DNA of 25,543 bases from an uncultured Dialister sp. (GTDB taxonomy: Bacteria > Bacillota > Negativicutes > Veillonellales > Dialisteraceae), in contig NZ_UPZP01000025.1 in assembly GCF_900538805.1 (NCBI RefSeq), positions 1 to 25,543 of the forward strand, given 5' to 3'. The notes beneath the pieces are model-generated. The model ran no database searches, was not told the DNA's origin, and saw only the letters and a program-made list of their open reading frames with translations. The position numbers were made by a program, and so were the translations under genes. Position 1 is the first letter of the stretch. Each line of letters begins with the position of its first letter. This document shows, one piece after another, positions 15,118-22,280 of the stretch.

Positions 15118-16461
15118 TCAGCAAAGTTCACCCTTCAGCACCCAGGTCTGGGCGGTGTCTACTTTGGCCATCCGGGTATCTCCCACCTGGATTCCTTCTT
15201 CATAGGGGAAAAGGATCATTTTGTTGGTGGAGGTTCTGCCGAACCAGTGGCTTTCGTCCTGTTTGGAAGGACCTTCGATGATGATTTCATAGGTTTTTCC
15301 TTCCATTTCCTTATTGAGAGCCAGGGAAATTTCATTCTGTGTATCCATGAGTTCCTGCAGACGGCGGTGTTTGGTTTCATCGTCGATCTGGTTTTCCATT
15401 CTTGCCGCCGGTGTACCGGTTCTGGGGGAATAGATGAAGGTGTAGGCGGAGTCGAAGCGCACTTCTTTCAAAAGCTTCAGCGTTTCCTGATGCATTTCTT
15501 CCGTCTCTCCCGGGAATCCGGTGATGAGGTCCGTGGTCAGAGCCACGTCCGGCATTTTCTGACGCACATAGGCTGCCAGTTCCTTGAAATGTTCGATGGT
15601 GTAGCCACGGTTCATCTGTTTTAGCATTTCATTGGAGCCGTGCTGTACGGGAAGGTGCATGTGGCGCACCACCTTGGGGGAAGCGGCCATGGCATCCACC
15701 ATGTCGAAGGTCATGTCCCTGGGATGGGATGTCATGTAGCGTACCCTTTCAATGCCGTCGATTTTATCAATGGCCCGGATAAGGTCACCGAAATTGGTGC
15801 CATCTCTGAAATCAAGGCCGTAGGAATTCACATTCTGCCCAAGCAGGGTGATTTCCTTGTATCCCTCTTCTGCCAGCCCCTTGATTTCATGGCAGATATC
15901 ATCGATGGTGCGGCTGATTTCCCGCCCCCGCACATAGGGGACGATGCAGTAGGTGCAGAACTTGTTGCAGCCCTGCATAATGGGAATCCAGGCAAAGATT
16001 TTGGACTTCCGGACGGACCGAAGTTCACTGTAATCCTTCACGCTGTGGGGATTCCGCTCTGTCTTCACCACATGGCCGCCCCGGGCGTTTTCTCTGGAAA
16101 TAATATCCTTCAGGTCATGGATATGGTAGGGTCCGATGACGAAATCAATGATAGGCATGCGCTCAATGAGCTTTCCCTTGTTCTCCTGGGCCATGCAGCC
16201 TGCAATGCCGAGAAGCAGGTGGGGATTCTTGTCCTTCATCTTCTTGATTTCACCGATTTTGCCGTACACCTTTTCTTCGGCATTCTGACGGACGGCACAG
16301 GTATTCAGAATGACAATGTCCGCATCCTCCATCTTCTCCGCCGGCTTATATCCCAAATCCTCCAGCTGCCCGTTGATACGTTCCGTATCGTTCTCATTCA
16401 TTTGACAGCCATAGGTATAAGTAAAGTAGAATTTTTCCTCTGTGAGCCGCTTTTCTTCCAC
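15118..16461 (-). CDS. miaB: tRNA-2-methylthio-N6-dimethylallyladenosine synthase MiaB
   Basis: A 447-residue radical-SAM methylthiotransferase that converts i6A37 to ms2i6A37 in tRNA. The N-terminal UPF0004 domain supplies the auxiliary cluster cysteines Cys19 (YGCQMNENDTE), Cys55 (NTCAVR) and Cys89 (GCMAQ). The radical-SAM cluster is C165-X3-C169-X2-C172 (GCNKFCTYCIVPYVRGRE). A C-terminal TRAM-like RNA-binding region follows (about 375-447). The start is GTG 16459-16461, preceded by AGGAGG at 6 nt. It heads the cluster that also encodes MiaA, which makes its substrate. Its own extended -10 promoter lies upstream. Confidence 0.95.
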   Translation of the reverse strand: MEEKRLTEEKFYFTYTYGCQMNENDTERINGQLEDLGYKPAEKMEDADIVILNTCAVRQNAEEKVYGKIGEIKKMKDKNPHLLLGIAGCMAQENKGKLIERMPIIDFVIGPYHIHDLKDIISRENARGGHVVKTERNPHSVKDYSELRSVRKSKIFAWIPIMQGCNKFCTYCIVPYVRGREISRTIDDICHEIKGLAEEGYKEITLLGQNVNSYGLDFRDGTNFGDLIRAIDKIDGIERVRYMTSHPRDMTFDMVDAMAASPKVVRHMHLPVQHGSNEMLKQMNRGYTIEHFKELAAYVRQKMPDVALTTDLITGFPGETEEMHQETLKLLKEVRFDSAYTFIYSPRTGTPAARMENQIDDETKHRRLQELMDTQNEISLALNKEMEGKTYEIIIEGPSKQDESHWFGRTSTNKMILFPYEEGIQVGDTRMAKVDTAQTWVLKGELC

Positions 16462-16507
16462 GACTTTCCTCCTGTGATTAATGCATTGTTATAATCGTTA
16501 TCATATT

Positions 16508-16516
16508 ATTATATCA
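16508..16516 (-). promoter_or_regulatory. Extended -10 promoter of miaB
   Basis: TGATATAAT on the minus strand (TGnTATAAT) lies about 47 nt upstream of the GTG start and after the ribH terminator. A TTGAAA sits upstream with a 20-bp spacer, too far to be a good -35, so the extended -10 is the main support. Confidence 0.55.
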
Positions 16517-16541
16517 TATCCCTGCATAGGAAATTTCAAAG

Positions 16542-16570
16542 AAAAAGCCACCGGTTATCCCGATGGCTTT
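16542..16570 (-). terminator. Intrinsic terminator of the riboflavin operon
   Basis: On the minus strand an 11-bp stem AAAGCCATCGG/CCGGTGGCTTT (one G-T pair) closes a 5-nt loop and is followed by Ts. It starts 10 nt after the ribH stop codon. Confidence 0.85.
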
Positions 16571-16580
16571 TATGAAATGC

Positions 16581-17048
16581 TTATTTATCCAGTTTCTTGA
16601 AAAGGCTTGCCATTTCCAAAGCGTCCATGGCACATTCAAAACCCTTGTTGCCGGACTTGAGGCCCGCCCGGTTGATGGCCTGTTCAATGGTGTCCGTGGT
16701 AAGCACGCCGTAAAGCACAGGCACGCCGCTGGAAAGGGAAGCCATGGCTACGCCCTTGGTCACTTCCGTTGCCACATGTTCATAATGGTCCGTTTCCCCG
16801 CGAATGACTGCACCCAGGCAGATAACGGCGTCATATTTTCCGCTTTCCGCCATCTTCTTGGCAGCCAGCGGAATTTCAAAGGCGCCGGGCACCCAGGCCA
16901 GGTCCACCTTGTCCATATCCACGCCGTGACGGGAAAGGCCGTCCACCGCGCCGTCGATGAGTTTGGAAACGATGACTTCATTGAAACGGGAAGCCACAAT
17001 GCCTACACGAATCTGATTTTCATTAAAAAGTCCGGAAATAACGTTCAT
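16581..17048 (-). CDS. ribH: 6,7-dimethyl-8-ribityllumazine synthase
   Basis: A 155-residue lumazine synthase that condenses the RibD-pathway pyrimidine with 3,4-dihydroxy-2-butanone 4-phosphate from RibBA. The family regions are RVGIVASRFNEVI (16-28), WVPGAFEIPLAAKKM (52-66) and GAVIRGETDHYEHVATEVTKG, which contains the catalytic His. The length is normal for the icosahedral type. An AAGGAG ribosome binding site precedes the ATG. It is last in the rib operon but 248 bp from ribBA, with an 8-bp tandem repeat directly upstream of its ribosome binding site. A strong terminator follows. Confidence 0.95.
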   Translation of the reverse strand: MNVISGLFNENQIRVGIVASRFNEVIVSKLIDGAVDGLSRHGVDMDKVDLAWVPGAFEIPLAAKKMAESGKYDAVICLGAVIRGETDHYEHVATEVTKGVAMASLSSGVPVLYGVLTTDTIEQAINRAGLKSGNKGFECAMDALEMASLFKKLDK

Positions 17049-17073
17049 TTTGTTCTCCTTTATTATTTAGTTT

Positions 17074-17121
17074 GCTAGTGAGCTAGTAAGCTGGTGGGCT
17101 GGTGAGACAGTGGGACAGTGA
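17074..17121. repeat. Degenerate 8-bp tandem repeat upstream of ribH
   Basis: Six consecutive 8-mers: GCTAGTGA, GCTAGTAA, GCTGGTGG, GCTGGTGA, GACAGTGG, GACAGTGA. The array ends about 25 nt before the ribH start codon, inside the operon transcript. Confidence 0.7.
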
Positions 17122-17296
17122 GGAGTCACTTACTCCAAGCGCCGAGATCCTTCGCCAGGGAAGCGCCAGGCCTCCCCAATCCGACCACTTACGCCACTTA
17201 CCGTAGAGCACCCCTTCGCCACTTCGTGGCCCTCTTCCCCTAAAGGGGACGCAAGGGTTCGCAGCTGGGTACCCCGACCACGGTCCCAATCCATTC
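17122..17296. repeat. Mosaic repeat between ribBA and ribH
   Basis: No gene is seen. The stretch holds a partial CCGAGATCCTTCGC unit (from 17142) and the hairpin GCCAC-TTC-GTGGC (17218-17230). A CCCC-TAAA-GGGG hairpin lies near 17236-17247. No T-run terminator is visible on the minus strand, so read-through from ribBA to ribH is plausible. Confidence 0.55.
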
Positions 17297-18526
17297 TCAT
17301 GCCTTGGGTTCTTCGATTTCCTTGTCCAGCTTCAGCATATGGCCCATTTTTTCCTGCTTGGTTTTGAGGTAAAATTCATCTTCCCTGGTAGGAGCGATTT
17401 CGATGGGCACTCTTTCGGTAATGGTGATGCCGTAATCCTTCACTTCATCCATTTTCTGTGGATTGTTGGTGAGGAGGCGGATATGGGAGATTCCCAGGTC
17501 CTTTAAAATCTGGGCGCCTGTCATGTATTCCCGAAGGTCTGCGGCAAAGCCCAGCTTCAGGTTCGCTTCCACCGTGTCGTAGCCTTCGTCCTGCAGGGCG
17601 TAGGCACGAATTTTGTTGATGAGGCCGATGCCCCTTCCCTCCTGGCGGAGGTACACCAGAACGCCTCTTCCTTCCTTGGCAATCTGCTTCATGGCAGCCG
17701 AGAGCTGCTGGCCGCAGTCGCAGCGAAGGGAGCCGAAGCAGTCGCCGGTGAGGCATTCGGAATGAATACGGCAGAGCACCGGCTTTCCATCGGATACGTC
17801 GCCCATGGTGAGGGCCACATGGTGCTCGCCGTTCATGAGGTTCACGAAACCGTGGATTTCAAAGTGGCCGTACTTGGTGGGCATTTTGGCTTTAGCCACT
17901 TCTTCCACCAGTTTTTCATGCTTTTTCCTGTATTCGATGAGTTCCTGGATATTGCCGATTTTCATTCCCTTTTCATGGGCCAGTTTGAACAGGTCATCTC
18001 TTCTGGCCATGGTGCCGTCTTCGTTCATGATTTCGCAGCAGAGGCCGGCGGGCTTCAAGCCTGCCAGACGGGCCAGGTCTACGGTGGCTTCCGTATGGCC
18101 CTGCCGTTCCAGCACGCCCCATTTCTTTGCTTTCAGCGGGAAAAGATGGCCGGGCCGTCTGAAATCTTCCGGTCTGGCGCCGTCCTTCACCGCTTCCAGG
18201 GCCGTCATGGAACGGGCCGCAGCGGAAACACCGGTGCCGGAATCCTTGTAATCAATGGACTCCAGGAAAGCGGTGTGATGGTTGTCCGTGTTGTGGCGAA
18301 TCATGGGCCCCAGGTAGAGGGAATCCGCCATTTCTTCGGACATGGGCATGCAGATGACCCCTTTGGCCTCCGACGCCATGCGGTTTACATTTTCCGGCGT
18401 GGCAAATTCAGCGGCGCAGATGTAATCCCCCTCATTTTCACGGGATTCGGCATCCTGCATGATGACGATGTGCCCTTTCCTGATTTCTTCTATAATTTCT
18501 TCAATACTGTCAAATTTATAATCCAT
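17297..18526 (-). CDS. ribBA: Bifunctional DHBP synthase / GTP cyclohydrolase II
   Basis: A 409-residue fusion catalysing both entry steps of riboflavin synthesis. The N-terminal RibB half (about 1-205) shows DAESRENEGDYICAAE and RRPGHLFPL with RQGHTEATVDL, the metal and substrate region for ribulose 5-phosphate. The C-terminal RibA half has zinc ligands Cys258, Cys269 and Cys271 (CLTGDCFGSLRCDCG) and the EGRGIGL motif near 297. The start is set at 18526 (MDYKFDS) because GGAGG lies just upstream; an ATG four codons earlier overlaps that site. The start overlaps the ribE 3' end by 11 nt. Confidence 0.95.
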   Translation of the reverse strand: MDYKFDSIEEIIEEIRKGHIVIMQDAESRENEGDYICAAEFATPENVNRMASEAKGVICMPMSEEMADSLYLGPMIRHNTDNHHTAFLESIDYKDSGTGVSAAARSMTALEAVKDGARPEDFRRPGHLFPLKAKKWGVLERQGHTEATVDLARLAGLKPAGLCCEIMNEDGTMARRDDLFKLAHEKGMKIGNIQELIEYRKKHEKLVEEVAKAKMPTKYGHFEIHGFVNLMNGEHHVALTMGDVSDGKPVLCRIHSECLTGDCFGSLRCDCGQQLSAAMKQIAKEGRGVLVYLRQEGRGIGLINKIRAYALQDEGYDTVEANLKLGFAADLREYMTGAQILKDLGISHIRLLTNNPQKMDEVKDYGITITERVPIEIAPTREDEFYLKTKQEKMGHMLKLDKEIEEPKA

Positions 18527-19169
18527 AATGTCCTCCATGCCCCAAAGTTTCCAGCATGCCCATGGTGAGACCTTCTGTCGGGCCTTCTTTCAGGAGCTGC
18601 TCCACATATTTCCCCAGATAATCACATTCCAGATTCACCAGGTCTCCCGGGTGTTTCAAAAGGAGAGCCGTTTCACTGCCCGTATGGGGTATGAGGGCAA
18701 TGGAAAAAGATTTCTCCGTTCTTCCCGCCACGGTGAGGCTGATACCATCCACCGCAACGGACCCCTTTTCTATGATATAGCGCATCCATTTCCGGTCAGT
18801 GGAAATAGAAATATTCACTGCATTGTCATCCTTTTTCATGGAAAGGATGCGGCCCGTTCCGTCCACATGGCCCATCATGATGTGGCCGCCCAGACGGTCT
18901 CCGAGGCGGAGCGCCCTTTCCAGATTCACCGGCGTGCCGGGGCGGAAAAGGGAAAAGGCGGTGCGCCTCATGGTTTCCGGCGTCACGTCGGCAGAAAAGG
19001 AAGTGCCATCCATGGCGGTCACCGTCAGGCAGGTACCGTTTACGGCGATGCTGTCTCCGATTTTTGTTCCTTCCAGCACCTTCTCACAGGAAATCACCAG
19101 TTTTTCCGCACGGCTCGTTTTTGAAATATGATGGATGTGGCCGATTTCTTCTACAATTCCTGTAAACAT
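18516..19169 (-). CDS. ribE: Riboflavin synthase (alpha chain)
   Basis: A 217-residue enzyme that dismutates two lumazine molecules to riboflavin. It has two similar lumazine-binding barrels. The first begins MFTGIVEEIG with NGTCLTV and DVTPETM. The second begins near residue 93 (GGHIMMGHVDG) with VDGISLTV and LIPHT. A short C-terminal helix rich in Gly/His follows. The canonical MFTGIVEE start at 19169 lies one base after the ribD stop; an in-frame ATG five codons earlier overlaps ribD. Confidence 0.95.
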   Translation of the reverse strand: MFTGIVEEIGHIHHISKTSRAEKLVISCEKVLEGTKIGDSIAVNGTCLTVTAMDGTSFSADVTPETMRRTAFSLFRPGTPVNLERALRLGDRLGGHIMMGHVDGTGRILSMKKDDNAVNISISTDRKWMRYIIEKGSVAVDGISLTVAGRTEKSFSIALIPHTGSETALLLKHPGDLVNLECDYLGKYVEQLLKEGPTEGLTMGMLETLGHGGHYGL

Positions 19170-19170
19170 G

Positions 19171-20367
19171 CTACTTTCCATCACCGGCGGGCGCTTCTTT
19201 CTCCGCCTCCGGTCCTTCCTTTACTTCTTCCTCCAGCCTGTCAATCCTTTCGTCGGCGGCGTCCTTTTTTCCCTTGTCCACGTAAGCTTCAATCACCAGG
19301 TCGCCTCCGCAGGTTTCGGTGGACAAATCCTTCAGTTTCACCGCTTCTTTCATGGACGAAGCGCCATCTCCACCAATAAGGCCCGGTGCGTTCACGCCGC
19401 CGATGATTTTCGGCGCTGCATAAATGCGTACCTTGTCCACTATGCCTGCTTCAAAGGCAGAAGATGCCAGGGTGGCGCCGCCTTCCAGGAGAATACCGTC
19501 GATGCCCTTTAAGGCAAGTCCAGTCATAGCGGAATCAAGGTCCACCTTCCCCTTTTCATCGCCGTCGGTCATGATGATATCCACGCCCAGTTTGGTAAGC
19601 TCTTCACGCTTCTTTTCATCGGAAGAGGTGGTGGTGAGGACAATCACATCTCCCTCCTCCTGGAACACTTTGGCCTTCAAAGGCACCGACAGATTTCCAT
19701 CCACAATAATCCTGACCGGATCATCGAGGCCTTCCGTACGGGCCGTAAGAAGGGGGTTATCGGCAATCACCGTACCGGCGCCCACCATGATGCCTTTATA
19801 GCAGCCACGGAGCACATGAACCTCCTCTCTGGAATCTTCCGATGAAATCCACTTGGAATCTCCTGTATGGCAGGCCGTCTTCCCGTCCAGGGACATGGCC
19901 GCTTTATACAGCACAAAGGGCTTGTGCTCCGTCACATATTTCAGGAACACCTCATTCAGCTTTCGTGCTTCCTTCTCCATGACGCCGACGGTGACAAAAA
20001 TGCCTGCATCCCGAAGGCGGCGGATGCCCTTGCCGGAAACCAGGGGATTCGGGTCCACCATGGCCGTCACCACCCGGTCGATGTCCTTTTCAATAATGAG
20101 GTCCGCGCAGGGCGGCGTCTTCCCGTAATGACTGCAGGGCTCCAGCGTCACATAGAGCGTAGCTCCGGCGGGGTCCTCGGTGCAGTGGGCAAAGGCATTC
20201 ACCTCTGCATGGGGGCCGCCAAACCTTTCATGCCAGCCTTCCCCGATAATCCGTCCGTCCTTGACAATCACCGCGCCCACCATGGGGTTCGGTCTGGCAT
20301 GGCCCATGCCGCGGACAGCCAGCTCCAGCGCCCGGGCCATAAATTTTCTATCTTCATCGATACGCAA
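19171..20367 (-). CDS. ribD: Bifunctional pyrimidine deaminase/reductase RibD
   Basis: About 398 residues. The N-terminal deaminase zinc site is HAEVNAF (His53-Glu55) with PCSHYGKTPPC (Cys78, Cys87). The C-terminal reductase starts near FVLYKAAMSLDGK and includes GAGTVIADNPLLT and LLEGGATL. It converts the GTP cyclohydrolase product to the ribityl-pyrimidine used by RibH. An acidic tail (about 40 residues, EEEVKEGPEAEKEAPAG) extends past the usual end. Start choice is uncertain: TTG at 20365-20367 has AAGGTGG 5 nt upstream and follows the riboswitch terminator; GTG 20376 and ATG 20340 are alternatives. Starts further upstream lie inside the riboswitch. Confidence 0.9.
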   Translation of the reverse strand: MRIDEDRKFMARALELAVRGMGHARPNPMVGAVIVKDGRIIGEGWHERFGGPHAEVNAFAHCTEDPAGATLYVTLEPCSHYGKTPPCADLIIEKDIDRVVTAMVDPNPLVSGKGIRRLRDAGIFVTVGVMEKEARKLNEVFLKYVTEHKPFVLYKAAMSLDGKTACHTGDSKWISSEDSREEVHVLRGCYKGIMVGAGTVIADNPLLTARTEGLDDPVRIIVDGNLSVPLKAKVFQEEGDVIVLTTTSSDEKKREELTKLGVDIIMTDGDEKGKVDLDSAMTGLALKGIDGILLEGGATLASSAFEAGIVDKVRIYAAPKIIGGVNAPGLIGGDGASSMKEAVKLKDLSTETCGGDLVIEAYVDKGKKDAADERIDRLEEEVKEGPEAEKEAPAGDGK

Positions 20368-20401
20368 AAAATCCACCTTCCTTTCTTCCAGGGAGGTGGA
20401 T
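20366..20401 (-). terminator. FMN-controlled riboswitch terminator
   Basis: On the minus strand ATCCACCT (20394-20401) pairs with AGGTGGAT (20371-20378). The inner CCT/AGG pairs extend the stem past one mismatch, and a T6 run follows. The upstream GTGGAT at the aptamer edge can pair with the first arm as an antiterminator. The 3' arm holds the probable ribD ribosome binding site. Confidence 0.8.
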
Positions 20402-20417
20402 GACATAACCATATCCA

Positions 20418-20528
20418 CTCTTCTTTCATCCGGACTATACCGTCGGCTCTGGAATTTCACCAGACCTACCTTGCAAAAAGGTTCGTGGGCTGTACCACCG
20501 GTGGGGACTTGCACCCCGCCCTGAAGAG
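20418..20528 (-). promoter_or_regulatory. FMN riboswitch (RFN element)
   Basis: The complement carries the conserved RFN core in order: CTCTTC for P1, AGGGCGGGGTGCAAGTCCCC, ACCGGTGGTACAGCCC, TCTGGTGAAATTCCAGA, GCCGACGGTATAGTCCGG and ATGAAAGAAGAG, which closes P1 (GAAGAG, 20418-20423). It senses FMN and lowers expression of the rib operon when flavin is plentiful. A terminator directly follows, so control is likely at transcription, possibly with added translational masking. Confidence 0.97.
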
Positions 20529-20545
20529 ATTCAAAATTCTTTATT

Positions 20546-20573
20546 ATTATAACAGATTGCGCAGGAAAGACAA
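20546..20573 (-). promoter_or_regulatory. Promoter of the riboflavin operon
   Basis: TTGTCT (complement of 20568-20573) and an exact TATAAT (complement of 20546-20551) with a 16-bp spacer. It lies about 18 nt upstream of the riboswitch 5' end. Confidence 0.75.
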
Positions 20574-20580
20574 GGGCCAT

Positions 20581-20982
20581 TGTGCCACCGCCTGCGGGGA
20601 AAGGTGGTGCCATCAGGCACAAAAAGGGGGACGGGCCCATAGGGCCCGCCGGTTGTATAGAAGGGTTGTGTTCGCTTCGCTCAAGGGGCATGGCAAAAAG
20701 GTTCAGAAGGTTCAAAGGGGATGATATCGCCTGACGGCGATGATGAAGTTTTATAGCCAGCGTTACGGAATCGCCTTCCCACCTCGACTCATCTTTCTAA
20801 AAAAGTGAAGAATCTTAGTACTTGAGGCCTTAAGACAACTGGACGTTAAACCCCAGTCTGCCAAAAGGTGGTACTGAGTATAAAACTCCGGCGCCTTCTA
20901 TAAATTAAAAGGCGCCTACCACCACCCTTTGAACCTTCTGCACCTTTTGAACCCTCTGAACCCTACGCCCGCAGGGCGTGCC
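20581..20982. repeat. Mosaic repeat between tmk-like gene and rib promoter
   Basis: No gene is seen in about 400 bp. Contents: the hairpin CGGGCCC-ATA-GGGCCCG (20632-20648), 9-mers AGGTTCAGA and AGGTTCAAA (20699-20716), the 18-nt module ATCGCCTGACGGCGATGA (20726-20743) identical to 7003-7020, then AGCGTTACGG and CGCCTTCCCAC. An A+T-richer stretch (20790-20889) follows. A GGCGCCTT/AAGGCGCC hairpin (20890-20916) precedes four inverted 9-mers (20928-20963) and ACGCCC-GCA-GGGCGT (20965-20979). The 20890-20916 hairpin could weakly terminate the tmk-like gene, but its T run is poor. Confidence 0.65.
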
Positions 20983-21648
20983 TCACATCACTTCCGCCGC
21001 TGCCTTTTCCACATCTTCCCCGATGTCCTCTATGGTCCGAAGTTTTCCTTCTTCTGTGCAGGGAATCCGTTTCCAGCCGTAGAGATTCACCAGTTCCTGA
21101 TAGGCATCATGACATTTTCTAAGGTAGTCCAGGTGCTGCTCGTGGATATCCATGGAGCCCCCCTGCCGGGCCCTTTCTTTTACCAGATTTTCCGAAACTC
21201 CAAGGGGAATGTCGAGGAGGATAACCAGATCCGGCACTGGCAGCTCCAGTTCCTCATATTCCGTTTTTTCCAGCCAGGAGAGGAAATCTTTCCTCGCCTT
21301 CTTGTCTTCGTACTTGGTCATCTGGTGTACCATGTTACTGGTGGTGTAGCGGTCGGCAATGATGATGCCTCCCTTTTGATAGAAATCCTTCCATTTCATG
21401 CGGTACGACGCAAAGCGGTCCACCGCGTAGAAGAGGGAGGCGGCGTAGGGGTTTACGTCTTCCGGGTTTTTACCAAAATCTCCTTTAAGGTACATTTTTA
21501 CCAGGGCAGACGAAGGGCTTTTGTAGTCGGGGAAAGAAATATGCATGACTTCTCTGCCCTTTTCTTTCAATTTCTTTTCCAGAAGGGATGCCTGGGTTTC
21601 CTTTCCGCTTCCGTCGATGCCTTCCAGTACGATGAGGGTTCCTTTCAT
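20983..21648 (-). CDS. tmk: Thymidylate kinase-like nucleoside monophosphate kinase
   Basis: A 221-residue P-loop kinase of the dTMP kinase family (PF02223), expected to phosphorylate dTMP or a related nucleotide. P-loop EGIDGSGKETQ (9-19), a DRY motif in IIIADRYTTSN, and LVILLDIPLGVS as the Walker B-like strand are seen, with a basic lid region KERARQGG. Position 17, normally Ser/Thr after the P-loop Lys, is Glu. ATG 21648 is chosen with AAGGAG 5 nt upstream. The gene begins 16 nt after a strong terminator behind pth, with no room for an obvious promoter. The setting, away from holB, leaves open that it is a paralogue of the main Tmk. Confidence 0.82.
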   Translation of the reverse strand: MKGTLIVLEGIDGSGKETQASLLEKKLKEKGREVMHISFPDYKSPSSALVKMYLKGDFGKNPEDVNPYAASLFYAVDRFASYRMKWKDFYQKGGIIIADRYTTSNMVHQMTKYEDKKARKDFLSWLEKTEYEELELPVPDLVILLDIPLGVSENLVKERARQGGSMDIHEQHLDYLRKCHDAYQELVNLYGWKRIPCTEEGKLRTIEDIGEDVEKAAAEVM

Positions 21649-21663
21649 ATAGTCTCCTTCCAT

Positions 21664-21697
21664 AAAAAAGGCAGTTTCCTATGTAGAAACTGCCTTT
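21664..21697 (-). terminator. Intrinsic terminator after pth
   Basis: On the minus strand GGCAGTTTC, a 7-nt loop, GAAACTGCC (21670-21694), then T6 at 21664-21669. It starts 11 nt after the pth stop and ends just before the ribosome binding site of the tmk-like gene. Confidence 0.88.
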
Positions 21698-21707
21698 GAT
21701 TCATACG

Positions 21708-22280
21708 TTATCCTTTTCTTTTGGGGTTGAAGGCGTTCATGGCATGGTCCACGCCATATTTCAGTGCCGCTTCAATAGAGTCGGCGGTGTGAATCTTTGC
21801 GTCTTCAATTTTTTGGATATCTTCTCCGTAGGGACGGCTGAGTACGTGTTCCACCACTGTGTGTCCGTCTTTGGGATGGCCTACGCCGATGCGGAAACGG
21901 TTGAAATTTTCACTGCCCAAATGGGCGATGAGGGATTTGATGCCGTTATGGCCGCCGGAGGCGCCCTTTTTACGGATTCTTGTCTTTCCCGGCGGAAGGT
22001 CCAGGTCGTCGCAGATGATATAGATATCATCCAGGTCCACCTTGTAGTAGCGGGCAATGGCCCCTACCGCTTCTCCGCTGTTGTTCATATAGGTGAGTGG
22101 TTTCACCAGGAGCACCTTTTCCCCGTTCACCACGGACTGTCCGATTTCCGCCTTCATGTCCTCCTTCCAGAGGGTCACCTTCCAGCGGCGGGCCAGTTCG
22201 TCGATGACGTCAAAGCCCATGTTGTGACGGGTGTGCTCATACTCTTTTCCCGGATTTCCAAGTCCTGCAATAATCTTCAT
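21708..22280 (-). CDS. pth: Peptidyl-tRNA hydrolase
   Basis: A 190-residue enzyme that frees tRNA from peptidyl-tRNA dropped by stalled ribosomes. The family features are GLGNPGKEYEHTRHNMGF (6-23) with catalytic His19, PLTYMNNSG, DDLDLPPGK and KGASGGHNGIKSL. The length is normal. The ATG overlaps the prs stop by one base (TAATG), so it is coupled to prs. The order glmU-prs-pth is classical for Firmicutes. Confidence 0.96.
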   Translation of the reverse strand: MKIIAGLGNPGKEYEHTRHNMGFDVIDELARRWKVTLWKEDMKAEIGQSVVNGEKVLLVKPLTYMNNSGEAVGAIARYYKVDLDDIYIICDDLDLPPGKTRIRKKGASGGHNGIKSLIAHLGSENFNRFRIGVGHPKDGHTVVEHVLSRPYGEDIQKIEDAKIHTADSIEAALKYGVDHAMNAFNPKRKG

